From NCBI GenBank assembly GCA_033398695.1, contig JAWKAU010000044.1:558001-622000 (forward strand): a stretch of DNA of 64,000 nucleotides, written 5' to 3'. The notes beneath the pieces are model-generated. The model searched no databases and had not been told where the DNA came from. It saw nothing but the letters and a program-made list of their open reading frames with translations. Origin of the DNA: Orobanche coerulescens (lineage: Eukaryota > Streptophyta > Magnoliopsida > Lamiales > Orobanchaceae). This document shows positions 34,293-46,500 of the stretch, piece after piece. Every line of letters begins with the position of its first letter. The first letter of the stretch is position 1. A program made the position numbers and the translations under genes.

Positions 34293-34656
34293 ATCGTCAT
34301 GATACAAAGACACACTATGGGAAATCGATTCAAGATATATTATAATATTTCATTTTAAAACAATTTTTGTCCACATGCCCTGTTTTCACGCCAAACGCCT
34401 TTTACATTAAATGTCTTACACGACATCCGGACAATCGGATCTTAAAAGCCACGATGTTTCAAATTGTTTAATATTTTTAAACCGCCATTTCGCATTAAGG
34501 GTAATTTAAATGTCATAAGTGGGACCCACTCGTATTTTAAAAATCACAGGATTAGTGTACCGGTTACACTCACCCATCGTGACTGCTCATTTCAAAACAC
34601 CGGTTCCCATCCTCGAATCGACCATTCAATCTCTCGAAACCCTTTGTCGCGCCTAT

Positions 34657-34665
34657 TATAAAAGG
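34657..34665 (+). promoter_or_regulatory. Internal TATA box before the extra 3' ORF
   Basis: TATAAAAGG lies about 140 bp upstream of the ATG at 34797 in otherwise non-coding internal sequence. Position and consensus suit a separate promoter for the env-like gene, though expression by splicing is an alternative. Confidence 0.45.
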
Positions 34666-34796
34666 ACTGTGAATGCCATTACAAACTCTTTACGCTTTCT
34701 CGCATATCTTAGAGTCTTGAGTATACGGCCTACAGAGCTTTCGTGTTTATCGCATTCATCTTCATCATTTTTCACTAACTATTTTCGAGAATCACA

Positions 34797-37789
34797 ATGG
34801 CAACCACCCAGACATCTCTGAAGAAAGCCTCGAATATCATTGATGGACGGATCTTCTTCAGAGCTGTTGTCATCGAGCGAATTCATGCCGAAGGGGATGA
34901 CGTCGAATCCATGGAGTTCGTCATCACCCGAATCCTTCAGCAAGGCCTATACCGCCTTGGGAGCCACACTGTCGAGAAATATGACGTTTATCTGGTCGAG
35001 GACTTCTACCTCAACGCAGCCGTCCGCTTATCGCCGGCTCAGTGGAGGCTACGCCGCCGATATCACTACCGTTATCCGCAGAGTGGAGATCCGCGCCGAC
35101 CAAGAACTTCTCCAGAACATCTTAAGGCTACCCACCGATGGCCCGACTATGATCTTGAGACTTTGGGTCCCAAAAGCTGACCGAGTATTATGGCTTGTTC
35201 ATCGGCTCAAGATCGGTGGAAACTGCTCACACTACCTGCCACAAGAAGAACTTTTGTCTACCTTTTATTTACTTGCATGACTTTTGTTGCCGTATCATTG
35301 AGAATCGCACATGTGCCTTTGAGATGTGCACCAATCTTAGATTTAGGATGATGGTAGCTATTATGACCTGTGAAAAGGTCAATTGGTGTCAAATTGTTCT
35401 TAAGCGTCTGCAGGAGGAAGTGATTAAGCCTGTTTCACAAAATAAATCGTTTGGATTGTTCTTGAACTACATTATGACGAAGTGCGGACTTCCACAATCC
35501 GCAGAGGCGAAGAATATTAGTTCCCGGATCTACTTAGGAGGCGTCAGGCCTTCTGCCTTCAACCAGAGCACCCTGATCGCCAACCGACCATTCGTCCGAA
35601 GAATGCCTTTGTCTCGCGATCCGAGAGATGTTTCTTCTAAGTCTCACATTGTCGAACCGTCGAAGATGAGGAAGAGATCTCACAAAGAAACTCCCGTTGC
35701 CGCCGAGAAACCGAAAAGGAAGCAAAGGAGGCTCACAAAAGTTAGAGCTACATCAACCTCCGATGATGCTCCCCTCTTGGTTCAACCCATCGATTCGATC
35801 CCCAGGGCCCAACCCCGTGGAAGAGTTGTCCACCGCCGCCGATACAGCAGATCCCGAGCACTTGGCCGCTAGGACGGATGAGAGGACTTCGCTAACGCAC
35901 AAGACTCGCGAGTCGGCCGCCTATATGGAGCTAATAGCTACTTCTCCTATACGGGATTCCACACCCGCACAGATCCATCTCCCAACAGGTACCAACTCTG
36001 TTAGGGATCCTCTTCGCTACAGATCCCACACCGTAGAGGATCCCCTACCTACAACGAACCCAAGCGCTGTTAGAGCCCCTCCTGACACTATAATTTCCAA
36101 GACATTGCTTAAAGGCAAATTGAATGCACCTTCGAGCGGTCTGCTCAATGGAAGAATTTCAGAGTTGCTCCCTACGAAGTTCTCTACAACCGGAGCGAGT
36201 GGAAAATGAAGAAAGGTTTGTATTGAAGTGACGGACACTCAAGAGATTGTCGTCCGATCCAATGGGACAAACTCTTTGTTCGAGAACTCATTGAAAGCCA
36301 TCCGATTGAAAAATCAAGCAAGAAGGAAAGGGAAGGCTATGTCTATGGAATCTCCCGCCACCCAAAATCCGATTCCGATTCCGACAACGATGACGACGCA
36401 TTCCAGCCGGGTTTGTGGATGAGTCGAGAGGAAGCCGAAGAGAAGAGAGATGAAGGGACAAGTACTCATCAATCATCTACCTCGCAACAGAAAACACCTC
36501 GCAACAGCACCCGAGCCCGCCGTCGCCCCGAAGAAGAAGAATCACGTGCCATCCAAAGAAGAGGAATCACCCTCTACCGAGCAAAGGGAAGCCGAGAGAC
36601 ACCAGGAGGAATCACCCCTCCCGTATCCATGTCTTCGTAACCAACTTCAAGACAGAGGAAGCAAAGAACCCTGCCGCCCACCTGTAACCTGAAGTTCCCG
36701 CACCCTAACAACCGTGGAATCCGACGACGGTTTAAAACCTAAGGATATCCAACTCAACTCACACCAACCGTGAATTTGAGAAGGTTAAATGGAGTCAAGG
36801 ACTTTGCTCAACCCGACTCTCCCTGGTCCGCATCTAGAAAAGAGCGATTGCGCGCTCTTGGCCTCCAAACAAGATTCGCTTAAGACGCTGTTAATGCCCT
36901 ACACTCTGTAGAGAAAGCTCTTGATTGGTTGCACACATCGGCAGTTGAAGAAATGACAGGACTCAGGCACGAAGTTTCCCGAGTAGTGGAAGCCTTCACT
37001 GTTCTGCCCCATGTCTTCAAGCAGGACCTAAGCCAACTTCAAGACAAACAAGAGCATATCCTAAGAGAAGAGGAATCCAAGCTTCGCGTGTCTGAGGCCA
37101 AGACCGCATCTGCAATGATAGAAACCGGATTACAGCTTCGAGCCCACGACAAGAACATTAAGGACATGTCGCAGGTGCTCACCTCTTTGGTCGAGAAGAT
37201 GACAACCCTCGAGTCGAAACAGGATGCCGCTTTGCAAATCCTGGAACGACTTTACGAAAAGGTGTCATACCTTGATGACGCCAAAAAGGGGGAAGAATCA
37301 AGGGAAGTAGTCAGGAGAACGAGGTTAGAGCAAGAGAAAGAGTTGTTAGCTCCATTCGAAGACTCAATCACTGCTGACATTGCCCGCATTTCAACGCCGA
37401 ACGTAAGGATACAGGGAGATCGTCCATATTTACATGATCCTAAGTTCCCTTGGAAAATCTTAGTTCAGAAGCCGCAAGCCATGAACCTCCCGGCCGATCG
37501 ACATCCCACTGCTTCAGAAATCAAAAATTGGAGGAGAAATGAACTGTTAAGATACTTCGTTCTACTTATCAGGGAATCCTCACTATTCAATCGATGCAGG
37601 ACGGTGAATGAAGCCGCAGAGGAATTCAAAGATAAGCTGGAACTAGGATCCCTCCCGCTACAGCAGCAGATGAAGTCAAAACATCGAAAAGGTGACTTGG
37701 TGACCCATCTAGAAGACTGGATCATAGTCTTTGATAAATCTTATGAAGGACGTGCAATTTATCAGAATCGAGACAAGGACGCTCACTAG
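34797..37789 (+). pseudogene. Sirevirus env-like extra 3' gene, broken
   Basis: The start is ATG 34797 (MATTQTSLKKASN). A first domain spans about 34797-35280, shifting frame near 35040. A domain with LPFIYLHDFCCRIIENRTCA, FEMCTNLRFRMMV and QNKSFGLFLNYI runs to about 35500; similar sequence occurs in the extra 3' gene of plant Sirevirus-like elements. A basic and serine/proline-rich middle follows (KRKQRRLTK near 35720) with more frame changes. The final 286-codon frame (36929-37789) starts with a long coiled coil (HEVSRVVEAF to about residue 130) and ends in a domain I do not recognise. No clear signal peptide or membrane anchor is seen, so 'env-like' describes position only. Confidence 0.6.
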
Positions 37790-38368
37790 AACTGGTGGCG
37801 AAACACCAAGAATGACCCTTCGAAGCGACCATGGAGACACTCTGACTTTAGGATCTTAATAGCTTAGTGTATTATTCGATTGTAATTTTTACTTTCAAAA
37901 CAACAATCTTTGTACTCCATTTCAGTATTAATAAAACATTTGCCTGTCTTGAAAGATTACAACTCGTAATCTACTGTGTTTTTGGATACGTTCAAACAAT
38001 TTATTTATCCTTACTGTATGCAAATCTAAAATTTATCTCAATACACAATCTGCATTTAACTTGTCTCGCGAACAGCTCATAGTTTAAGTTGTAAGTATCT
38101 AGAATACAATGTAAGATTGTGCCTGCACGCCAATCATAAGTTTACGATGTAACTCTTTTGATATAAGCTAAACTTGCCCGTGAGCGCTATCAACTTTAGA
38201 CTAGTTTGATGAAGGTCAGAACATTCAAAAGAAGATGAAGGAATCTGCCCTACTTCAAGCTGCTAAGTGTCAAAGTTTTGGCATCATCAAGGATGTTCAG
38301 ATAACATCAGAATGCTTTGATAAGAAGACTTTGCAAAGGAATTGGCAAATTATCAAAAAGGGGGAAAT
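37790..38368 (+). other. Sirevirus 3' non-coding region and polypurine tract
   Basis: The region is non-coding. TTAATAAAACATTT near 37928 is a polyadenylation-like phrase. The polypurine tract AAAAAGGGGGAAAT (38355-38368) abuts the 3' LTR. Confidence 0.65.
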
Positions 38369-39564
38369 TGTTGGTATAACAAATACCCAGTATCGAACAA
38401 TCCCTGTATCGATCGTGCCAACAAGTGGAATGTTTCGACAATGTGCCAATCCTCGATACAAAGAAGCCATCAGTATTGAAGAGTTGATCAAGTCACCAAA
38501 CCGTGTCAAGACCTCTCTTAACGAATAGCTACAAAGAAGACTTCGAGTTGCCAAGACTTCGCAACAAAGAATCTCTTAAAGACCAAGTATGGAAGCCGCC
38601 TCAAACATCAACACAAAGAATCCTTCCATACAAATCTCTAACAGACAAGAAGGAATCTTTGATTCGTTAAAGTCAAAAGTCCCGCTTGAGAAGATATATT
38701 TAAATATCAAGGATAAAGTATTTAAATATCAAAGTCGCCGAATATCTTCAAATCCCGCAATATCCTGATCTCTCACAAACTTTCAAGTTGTTACAAAATC
38801 AAGCTCAACGGATATATCTCGTAAGACTATACATATCCCACCTTGAAGATCAAATTACACACCAACAACGACTTAACACTTACATTGATCAACGCAAATC
38901 ATATACATCTGAACAAGATATCTCAAAGCATACTGCTATTCCAAACGAAGAGATACAAGTGTTCTAACCCTGAACAACACAATATCAGCTTAAAGCCCAG
39001 AAAGTCAAAGGTGTTGTTCAAACCCTGTTCTATCTTTGAACAAACTCATATCAGCCCTGTGTGGACTGAGGAATCCTTGCTACTCCCGAACCGTGTGTGA
39101 TGGACTTGCATTGAAGAAGACGAAGCTTCGTAACCGTGTGTGAAGAAGCTGGCCAAGTGTTAGCTCAAACCAACTGTGTGAACGGTTGTAAGCTAAGATC
39201 TTTATATCAACTGTGTGAACGATATATTGATTAGGTTTAGTTATAATTACATAGTTGTGTACGCAGAATTATAATAAACTTTTACTCCTGTGTGGAGGAC
39301 CAAAGGACGAGAGGGGTTTACCTCGATCCACTTTAAATATCAGGTTATTTACCTTATGCCTTTACTATTTTTATTTGTTGTGATTATTTAAGTATACATT
39401 GCAAAACCCTGTACGCACCAAGCTAATAGAAAATAGACCGAGTTGTCAGACGACAAAGAACTTACCGTATTCAAGACTTCCGCTACGCACTCGTATTTGA
39501 AAACCGCATGCCTTGTTGTTTAAAACACTTTCCAAGTCAGATCCTGTATACTTAGTGGCCAACA
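38369..39564 (+). repeat. Sirevirus 3' LTR
   Basis: It runs parallel to 27271-28462 with scattered substitutions and small indels, for example an insertion of about 30 bp near 39342. It ends GTGGCCAACA and is followed by the target duplication TGATG. Confidence 0.9.
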
Positions 39565-40928
39565 TGATGTGATGATATGTATATATACATTTTGAATTAT
39601 GTTGTTTTGTTATGAACATGAGTATGGAATCATGGTGTTCTTGGTGTTCTTGGTATATATCACATAAAAGAGGAATATGTGATAGGATATATAATGGTTT
39701 TTATTATAAACATGGATTTGATAATTAAAACCAATATTATGTTGATTGTAGTATTTGATTTCATATGTCTTGATGAAATATGAATCATGATAATGAGGAT
39801 GAATCCGTAAAGGTTATGGTTAATCTTAGAACATGGTTATCAATGGTATTGAACTATTCGATAGTTCGGATTGTCGATTATGTTGGTCGTATTATTTTAC
39901 TGTGAATTTACAATTATGAACAAGGAGGAATCTTGTTAATTCATCTTGGAGGTTGAATTCAGAATAAAGTATATTATGTAATCCTTGTTATTGGGATGAG
40001 TTGATCGTTGATATGATTATCGGATTCTGGAAAAGTATTATGGTTATGGATTCGTGATTGATTGAGTTGCTCGGATTTATGTTTAATCAAGATATCGTGG
40101 AACCATTGAGTTTGTTGATTGGTTATGTCGGTTGTTGATTGTTATTGGATTGTTGTTTATTGATTATTGCAATAGGTTGTGATAATAGATCATCAATTAG
40201 AACCGTGCTTTGCGGTCGAGTTCGAGGATGTTCGTGAATTACTTTGGTCAGGGCCGAGGAGCTTGTAGACGAAGGCAAGGAAATTGGTAATGGCTTCATT
40301 ATCATCAGACGGTATCGAGGCGTTATTACGTGTTCGCTTTATAATATTTAATGAATGGTTTCGCTTATTCGTTTATAATTCATATAGAAATGAATATAAT
40401 GGTGACTTCCGGAGATTTAGATTGTATATATTTTACCTATTTTTGGGAGTTAAATCATAATGTATATGACTTGCATTCATTATTGGCATTCATTTTTGGG
40501 GCTAAAATCATAATGTATATGACATCATCTTGGGTATCGAGGATACATTGTTGTAAAGACGAGGATATGAGTTATCTATAGTCCGTGGCATTTTGGATCG
40601 TCGAATATTGAGGATAATCATCGGTGAGAGTTTCTGACATCGAGATTGCTCTCGAAGGACTCGGCAAGCGCTCTAATCATTTTTGTCCTTTTGTGTCGAT
40701 CATGTTGTGATACATTCGTATTGTTGTTGTCACGTATTTCGTATTGTTGTTATCATGTATTTGTGCATTGTTGTCGCATGTACACCGCTTTGATCCGACG
40801 ATCATCTTGGGATCTATGCTAGCGTGCGCTGGATCATCGGATGGGTTTATCCACCTCGTTGGTCCGACGGATCATCTTGGGATCTATGCAGGAACGCCGG
40901 ATCACCTGGATTACCCATGTATTGTTAT

Positions 40929-40968
<40 letters not shown>

Positions 40969-42031
40969 GGGTTATCCACCACGTGTTGATCTAATAGATC
41001 ACCGTGGGAATCTATGTCAGGCACGCTGGATCGTTAGATTACCACAAGTATACGTTGTTGTTATCGCTAGAGCATATTGACGTTGTCATATGAGTATGCA
41101 TTTGTAGGTCTTGTGTTAGACAATGTCCGTATGTTGTATTGATCTCGATCTAGATTAGATCGACATGAATTGTCGTGGCATTATGTATCTTGAGGTACAT
41201 TCCGCTTTTTTCTTCTTGCTACTTGTCTCGTTGATCGCAATCGATTATCATGTTGAGATTTGATGATATTATCCGATAGATCGGGTTGACCGAGTTGGTT
41301 CATTATGATGATGTTTTGAGAATCTTGAGCATTGTCTCGGGATACAAGATAAATGTTTGTGTACGATTCAGTTTGTTTTTGAGAAATACGAGATATGGAA
41401 TATGGTGAGGATTATTTTGATGAGGATTATCACAAATTGTAAGGTTATAGCGGTAAGATTACATTGGTAGTATTCTTACTTAGTATTTTTATTGGTATGT
41501 AATTATTGACGTGATGTGATCGTTATCATTGTTGAGTATTATGGCTGACCCCGTCGTGGGCTTCCTTTTTAGGTTCTTGGGATATCGAGCTTGTAGCGAT
41601 CGTGAAGAGATGAGCTTCCTGGATGATACTAGCTATGTCGTGTGTTTGTGAATCGAGTACTTGACTAGTTGTCATTTTTTCGCTGCAAAAGTATTTTTAA
41701 CTATTTGTTATATCCGCTGCGAGTGTGTTTTAAAATGGCTTGCTAGTATTTTACTTAACTTGGGTTATTTCAAAAATCATTTTTCTAAACTATTTTGTCG
41801 ATACGTGTAAGATGGCTTAACGATATTTTTAGATTGATGAGTTTTGGCGTTTTGACCTTGTACTTTCAAATGAGATTTTACGACGGTATTGATAAATGGA
41901 TTTTATAAAGTCTTTAAATATATTACCGTCATCTCCGCTAGCGTATTTGAAATGTTTGTAAATTGTCTTTAGCCTCGTGGGTTCCGCTGGGCCCACGACT
42001 GTAATATTCCCTGATGGCTCGGGGTGTTACG
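39565..42031 (+). repeat. LARD-1 3' LTR, second part
   Basis: It resumes the LTR at TGATGTGATGATATG (parallel to about 21377 in the 5' LTR) and ends CGGGGTGTTACG, where the 5' LTR ends GGGGGTGCTACA. An extra insertion-like duplication (about 40482-40528) repeats part of the TTTTGGG...AAATCATAATGTATATGA block, and a TA microsatellite expands at 40934-40962. Many 1-3 base losses relative to the 5' LTR cluster at GT- and CG-containing steps. Confidence 0.82.
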
Positions 42032-42036
42032 CTTGC

Positions 42037-42353
42037 CGCCAACACCTCTCCTTTTATTTTCAACTAGCCTCCTTTTAGAATGATAATGCATGCGGTAAGC
42101 CAAAAAATTCAACAACCAACTAATTTTTAAGAAAGGGGTATAATGACCAAGTACAAATCACAAGTGAAATTTTAATTGTGATCCTCCTTCCTGGATTTTC
42201 TAATAGCGTTGCTATTTCCATGTCTATAACTCACATAATTATCCATTAAAAACACAAAACCAAGCAATTTTCACAGAAGGGCGAAACTATAAACCACACA
42301 TTGAGCCAATTCCAACCAAATATGCCGAACTAGCAAATGATACTAAATAACAT
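42037..42353 (-). mobile_element. Continuation of the Tat-like internal region
   Basis: Non-coding sequence following the LARD target duplication; by position it continues the internal region interrupted at 20168. The copia-2 LTR starts at 42354. Confidence 0.4.
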
Positions 42354-43441
42354 TGTTGAAATAATAATTTTTGATACATATTTTGGTGATGCTCGTTTTA
42401 GCAAAATAATTATTATCTCGTTACACATTTTACTGTCGTTATTTTAAATCATATATTGTAACATATTTGTTAAAACTGAGCACTCATAACGTACGTAACC
42501 TACGTTACATAATGTACGTAACAATTGATTTCTAATCGTTGATAAAGTTTCTAGATTGTCAAAGTCTTTGAAACGGTTATATGTTATAACGCATTTAACC
42601 GCATCCATCATAATGCTATCGCCTTTGAATTTGAATTTATGTGCTAACCATTGATTTTACACATAGTGACATCATCCCATCCAACGGATATGAAAACCAA
42701 GCATAACGTATGTAATGCATGGAAGCATGACGACGTAATGTGCTGAAAGACAAGTTACCGCCCATTTTCCAGTGTATCATTACGGCCATTACATGTAGGA
42801 TGTAACGTATGTTATAGTGCTTACGACGTAACAAAGGTTAGCTAACGACGTAATTCAGTCTACTATTCTAACGGGAAAATGGCCTCTAAGTGCTATAAAT
42901 AGAGATGCTTCAAGGTGTTGAGATACATACAATTACTATCAAGCATACATACTTTCAACCGAGCTTACCAAACAAATCACTCGAGATATACACATTCGTA
43001 TTTGATACGAGAAGAATTGTTATACATTTCTATATACACATTCTTGTATCTCCGTGAGAAACTGATCGTAAGATGAGTAATTGTACTCACAACCATCATT
43101 GTATTTGTGAGAGTTTATCTTGTACTCGTAAAGCAAGATAGTAAGGTTAGTCTTGATCCAGGAAATCAAGCAACTGAAGTTTAGCACTAAGCTTGAAAGT
43201 GCTGTTGTAATAGAGTTGGCACTAAACTACAAAGTGCATTCAGTATCGAAGAAAAGTCCTAGTCGATACACTAGGTAGGGGACGTAGGATTCGTTAATAT
43301 CCGAACCTCTCGAATAAATTCTTGTGTCTTTTCTTTTCCGGTCTTTGTTTATTACTCTGATTATCAGCTTCCGCACTAAAAGAGTTCAAAACTCTAATTA
43401 GCACTATTCAACCCCTTTCTAGTGGCGGTACCAATCTAACA
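42354..43441 (+). repeat. Copia-2 5' LTR, 1088 bp
   Basis: It begins TGTTGAAATAATAATTTTTG and ends ACCAATCTAACA, directly followed by ATTGGTATCTGAG (43442), a one-base variant of the initiator-methionine tRNA primer-binding site. A palindrome array and a TATAAATA box at 42894 lie near the middle. Confidence 0.85.
42486..42901 (+). promoter_or_regulatory. TAACGTACGTAA-type array and TATA box (copia-2)
   Basis: About ten units contain ACGTA(C/T)GT or ACGACGTAA: TAACGTACGTAAC (about 42487), AATGTACGTAAC (about 42510), ATAACGTATGTAATG (about 42702), GACGTAATG (about 42732), GTAACGTATGTTA (about 42802), TTACGACGTAAC (about 42821) and TAACGACGTAATTC (about 42843). TATAAATA follows about 40 bp after the last unit. 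Confidence 0.75.
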
Positions 43442-43502
43442 ATTGGTATCTGAGTGGTCTCCTTTCCACCGGCCTAACACCCGCTAGAGAAAAGATCCAG
43501 AT

Positions 43503-46500
43503 ATGGCCTTTATCCATTCTTTGCTTGAAGGTAACGCTCTTAATCGCCTCCTTTCTTCAATGGTTCAAATTCTATGACGAGGAAGAATAAAATGTCTATC
43601 TTCATCCGAGCCCACGATATCGAAATTTGGAAGGTCATTGATTTTGGACCTACTATTCCAAATAAGACTGATGGATCACTCAAAAGTTTTGAAGAATACG
43701 ATGTCAGTGACTGGAAGAACGATCATTTTAATAGCAAAGCTACTCAGCTGATTTACTGTGCTCTTAATCCTTAAGATCACAACAGAATCTCTTCATGCGA
43801 AATGGCCAAAGAAATTTGGAAGATGCTCGATATTACTCACGAAGGTACGAGTCAAGTCAAAGAAACAAAAATTAATATGCTTCTTCACGATTATGAACTT
43901 TTCACTATGAAAGAAGAACAAAGCATTACTACTATGCTTGACTGCTTTCGCTATCACAAATGGGCTAGCCTCATTTGGCAAACCTATCTCAAGTAGTGAT
44001 AAAGCTAAGAAAATCCTATGATCACTACCGAGAGAATGGGATGCAACAGTTACAGCTGTTATGGAGTCGAAATATCTAAACATGATGGAATTCAAGGTTT
44101 TATCGATCCCTTATCAATTATGAGATTGTCATCAAATCTCAGAATTCGAAACCAAAGCCTAAAGAAAGAGAAAGGCCGATCGCCTTCATAGCCAAAGAGG
44201 ATAGTGATCTAGAAGATGAACCAATCGAGGACAAGGATGAAGAAACGGCCTTCCATGCGAAAAATATAAAGAAATTCAAAATCTATTACAAACGCTACGG
44301 AGAGATATCAAACAGAACCTGTGGATGAATCCAAAAAGAGTCACTTCTAGCAAAATAAAAGTTCGACAATACTTGTCAAGGTGTGGCGTTTCGGGACACT
44401 TTGCTAAAGATTGTCGTGCTGCTGCGCCTATAAGTTCATCAAAACCACCTCCTGATAAATTAAAAAAGAAAGAAGTCTGTGTTGCTACATGGAGCGATGA
44501 TGATGAGGATGATGAACTACAAATTCAAGTCAATCTAACTTTAATGGCCCGCGCCATCGATGACAAATATGCAAAAGATGAGGTAATTGATTCTTCTCAT
44601 GAAGAACTTCCCGATGCTTTCAATATTTAAATAATAAATATGTAAAGGTTTGCAATATTAATAAAGATTTGAAAAAGAAACTAAAGTCTCTTGAAAATGA
44701 AAATTCAAAATTATCAATAAAAGCAAAGATGTGTCTATTGATCATACTAATTATCCGAAACCGAGAAAATCATGAGACGATTTACACAAAACTCATAAAG
44801 AACTCAAACTTTATGTTAGAAAATTCTCGTGTGGTAATGATAAATTTGAGCAACTCTTATCCGGTCGTAAATTTTCTCTTCAAAACAAGGACTCGTATAA
44901 TGCATTTCCAATTAAAAGGTCCTTAGATATTACCATGAAGGATTCGTATAATTTAAAGACGGAATTTCATCATGTCCAAAATGTTTAAAACCAGACATAC
45001 CGAAACTTATTGTAGAATTCCGCATTTAACTATAAAAGTCAAACAAATTTGGGTACCTAAAGGGACCATTGTTCCAAATCAAGTTTATATGTCTAACTCT
45101 ACAGACCCAAATTAGCCCGGGTACCTATAAAACTAAGGAAATTCTCTTTGCAGTACAAGCAAGGACAACAACATTATCAAATAAATGGTATGTTGATAGT
45201 GGATGTTCAAACCACATGAGTGGGAACGAGCATCTTTCACAGAGCCGAAAAAGGAAGATTGAGGTCAGGTCACCTTTAGTGATAATAAAAAGGGCCAAAT
45301 CAAAGGAACAGTAAAATAGGTAAGAAACCTTTACCAACTATAGAAAATGTTCTTTTGTTGATGGTGTTTGTCATAATCTCCTTAGTGTTTCCCAATTATG
45401 TGATAATCGGTCTCAAATTAATTTTTGAAATTACGGATTGCAGACCGCAATGAAAAAGTCCAAATTGTTTTTATCGGCTTACGTTATGGAAACATTTATA
45501 TTGTTGATCTTCAAGACGAATCTTCTTTTAATGAAAAGTTCTTGATTTCCTATGACGAAAATTGGGCACCTAAATCGGGTCATGCCTCTTTACCTCTACT
45601 TTCAAAATTGGTCAAAAATGATATTGTTCGTGGTCTACCAAAATTAAATTTCGTAAAAGACCACATTTGTGAGGCTCAGATTAAAGGAAAACATGCTAGA
45701 GTCTCGTCTAAACCCAAAATGGAAATTTCCACTAGCCGTATTCTTGAATTAATTCATATGGATTTGATCGACCATCTCGGCATGCTAGCGTGAATGGTAA
45801 ACTTTACACATTAGTTCTTGTTGATGATTTTTCTAGATTTACTTGGGTAAAATTTTTAGCAAATAAAAGTGATGCGTTTAATGAGTGTTAAGTGGTGTAA
45901 GGTTACCCAAAAAGAAAAGAAATTACCAATTATCGCCACCAGATCTGATCACGGTGGAGAATTCGAGTCAAATGAGTTTGAAGATTGGTGCGATAAATAT
46001 GGTATTAGGCACAACTTTTCGGCACCTCGAATGCCTCAACAAAATGGAGTTGTCGAGAGGAAGAATCTCTCTTTAGAAGAAATAAGCCGAACAATGCTCA
46101 ATGAATACGAGCTACCAAAATATTTTTGGGACGAAGCTGTTAATACCGCCTGTTATGTTATTAATCAAGTCCATCTTCGGAGAAACAAGATGATGACTCC
46201 ATATGAAATATTCAAAGGTAAAAAGCCAAATTTATCTTACTTTCATCCGCTTGGTCAGAAAGTCTTTATTCATAATAATGGTAAAGATAATTTGGGAAAT
46301 TTTGATTCTAAATCGGATATTGGTATATTTCTCGGATATTCTACTAATAGTAAAGCTTATCATGTTTTTAATTGTAGAAGAGGCTCAGAGAAGAGTCGAT
46401 TCATATCAAATTCGATGATACGCTTTTACCCCGAGAAAGGTTGTTTTTGATGATGATGCAGTAAGGTTCCACTAATGAAGTGTCAAGCAACGAAAGAATT

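Larger units (their letters stand above)
27271..39564 (+). mobile_element. Sirevirus-like Ty1/copia element, 12.3 kb
   Basis: LTRs of about 1.19 kb (27271-28462 and 38369-39564) both start TGTTGG(G/T)ATAACAAATACCC and end GTGGCCAACA. The target duplication TGATG (27266-27270, 39565-39569) is perfect. The primer-binding site TGGTATCAGAGCGG is at 28465. The order is gag, coiled-coil spacer, protease, integrase, reverse transcriptase, RNase H, then a long extra 3' open region. The copia order, large size and extra 3' gene downstream of RNase H fit Sireviruses. All coding parts carry stops or shifts, so the copy is not autonomous. Confidence 0.9.
20169..42031 (+). mobile_element. LARD-like non-autonomous LTR retrotransposon (LARD-1)
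   Basis: It consists of a 5' LTR (20169-23826), a 2.2-kb internal region without coding capacity (23827-26042), and a 3' LTR (26043-42031) split by a 12.3-kb Sirevirus insertion. Flanks GTTGC (20164-20168) and CTTGC (42032-42036) agree at four of five bases, fitting a 5-bp target duplication. A TGGTATCGGAGC primer-binding site and a GTGGGGTAGAA polypurine tract are in place. LTR ends (TGTAATATCC ... GGGGGTGCTACA) and the AAACTTATTTT phrase before the polypurine tract match the Tekay elements in this window. I therefore infer that it depends on Tekay-type enzymes in trans. Confidence 0.88.
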
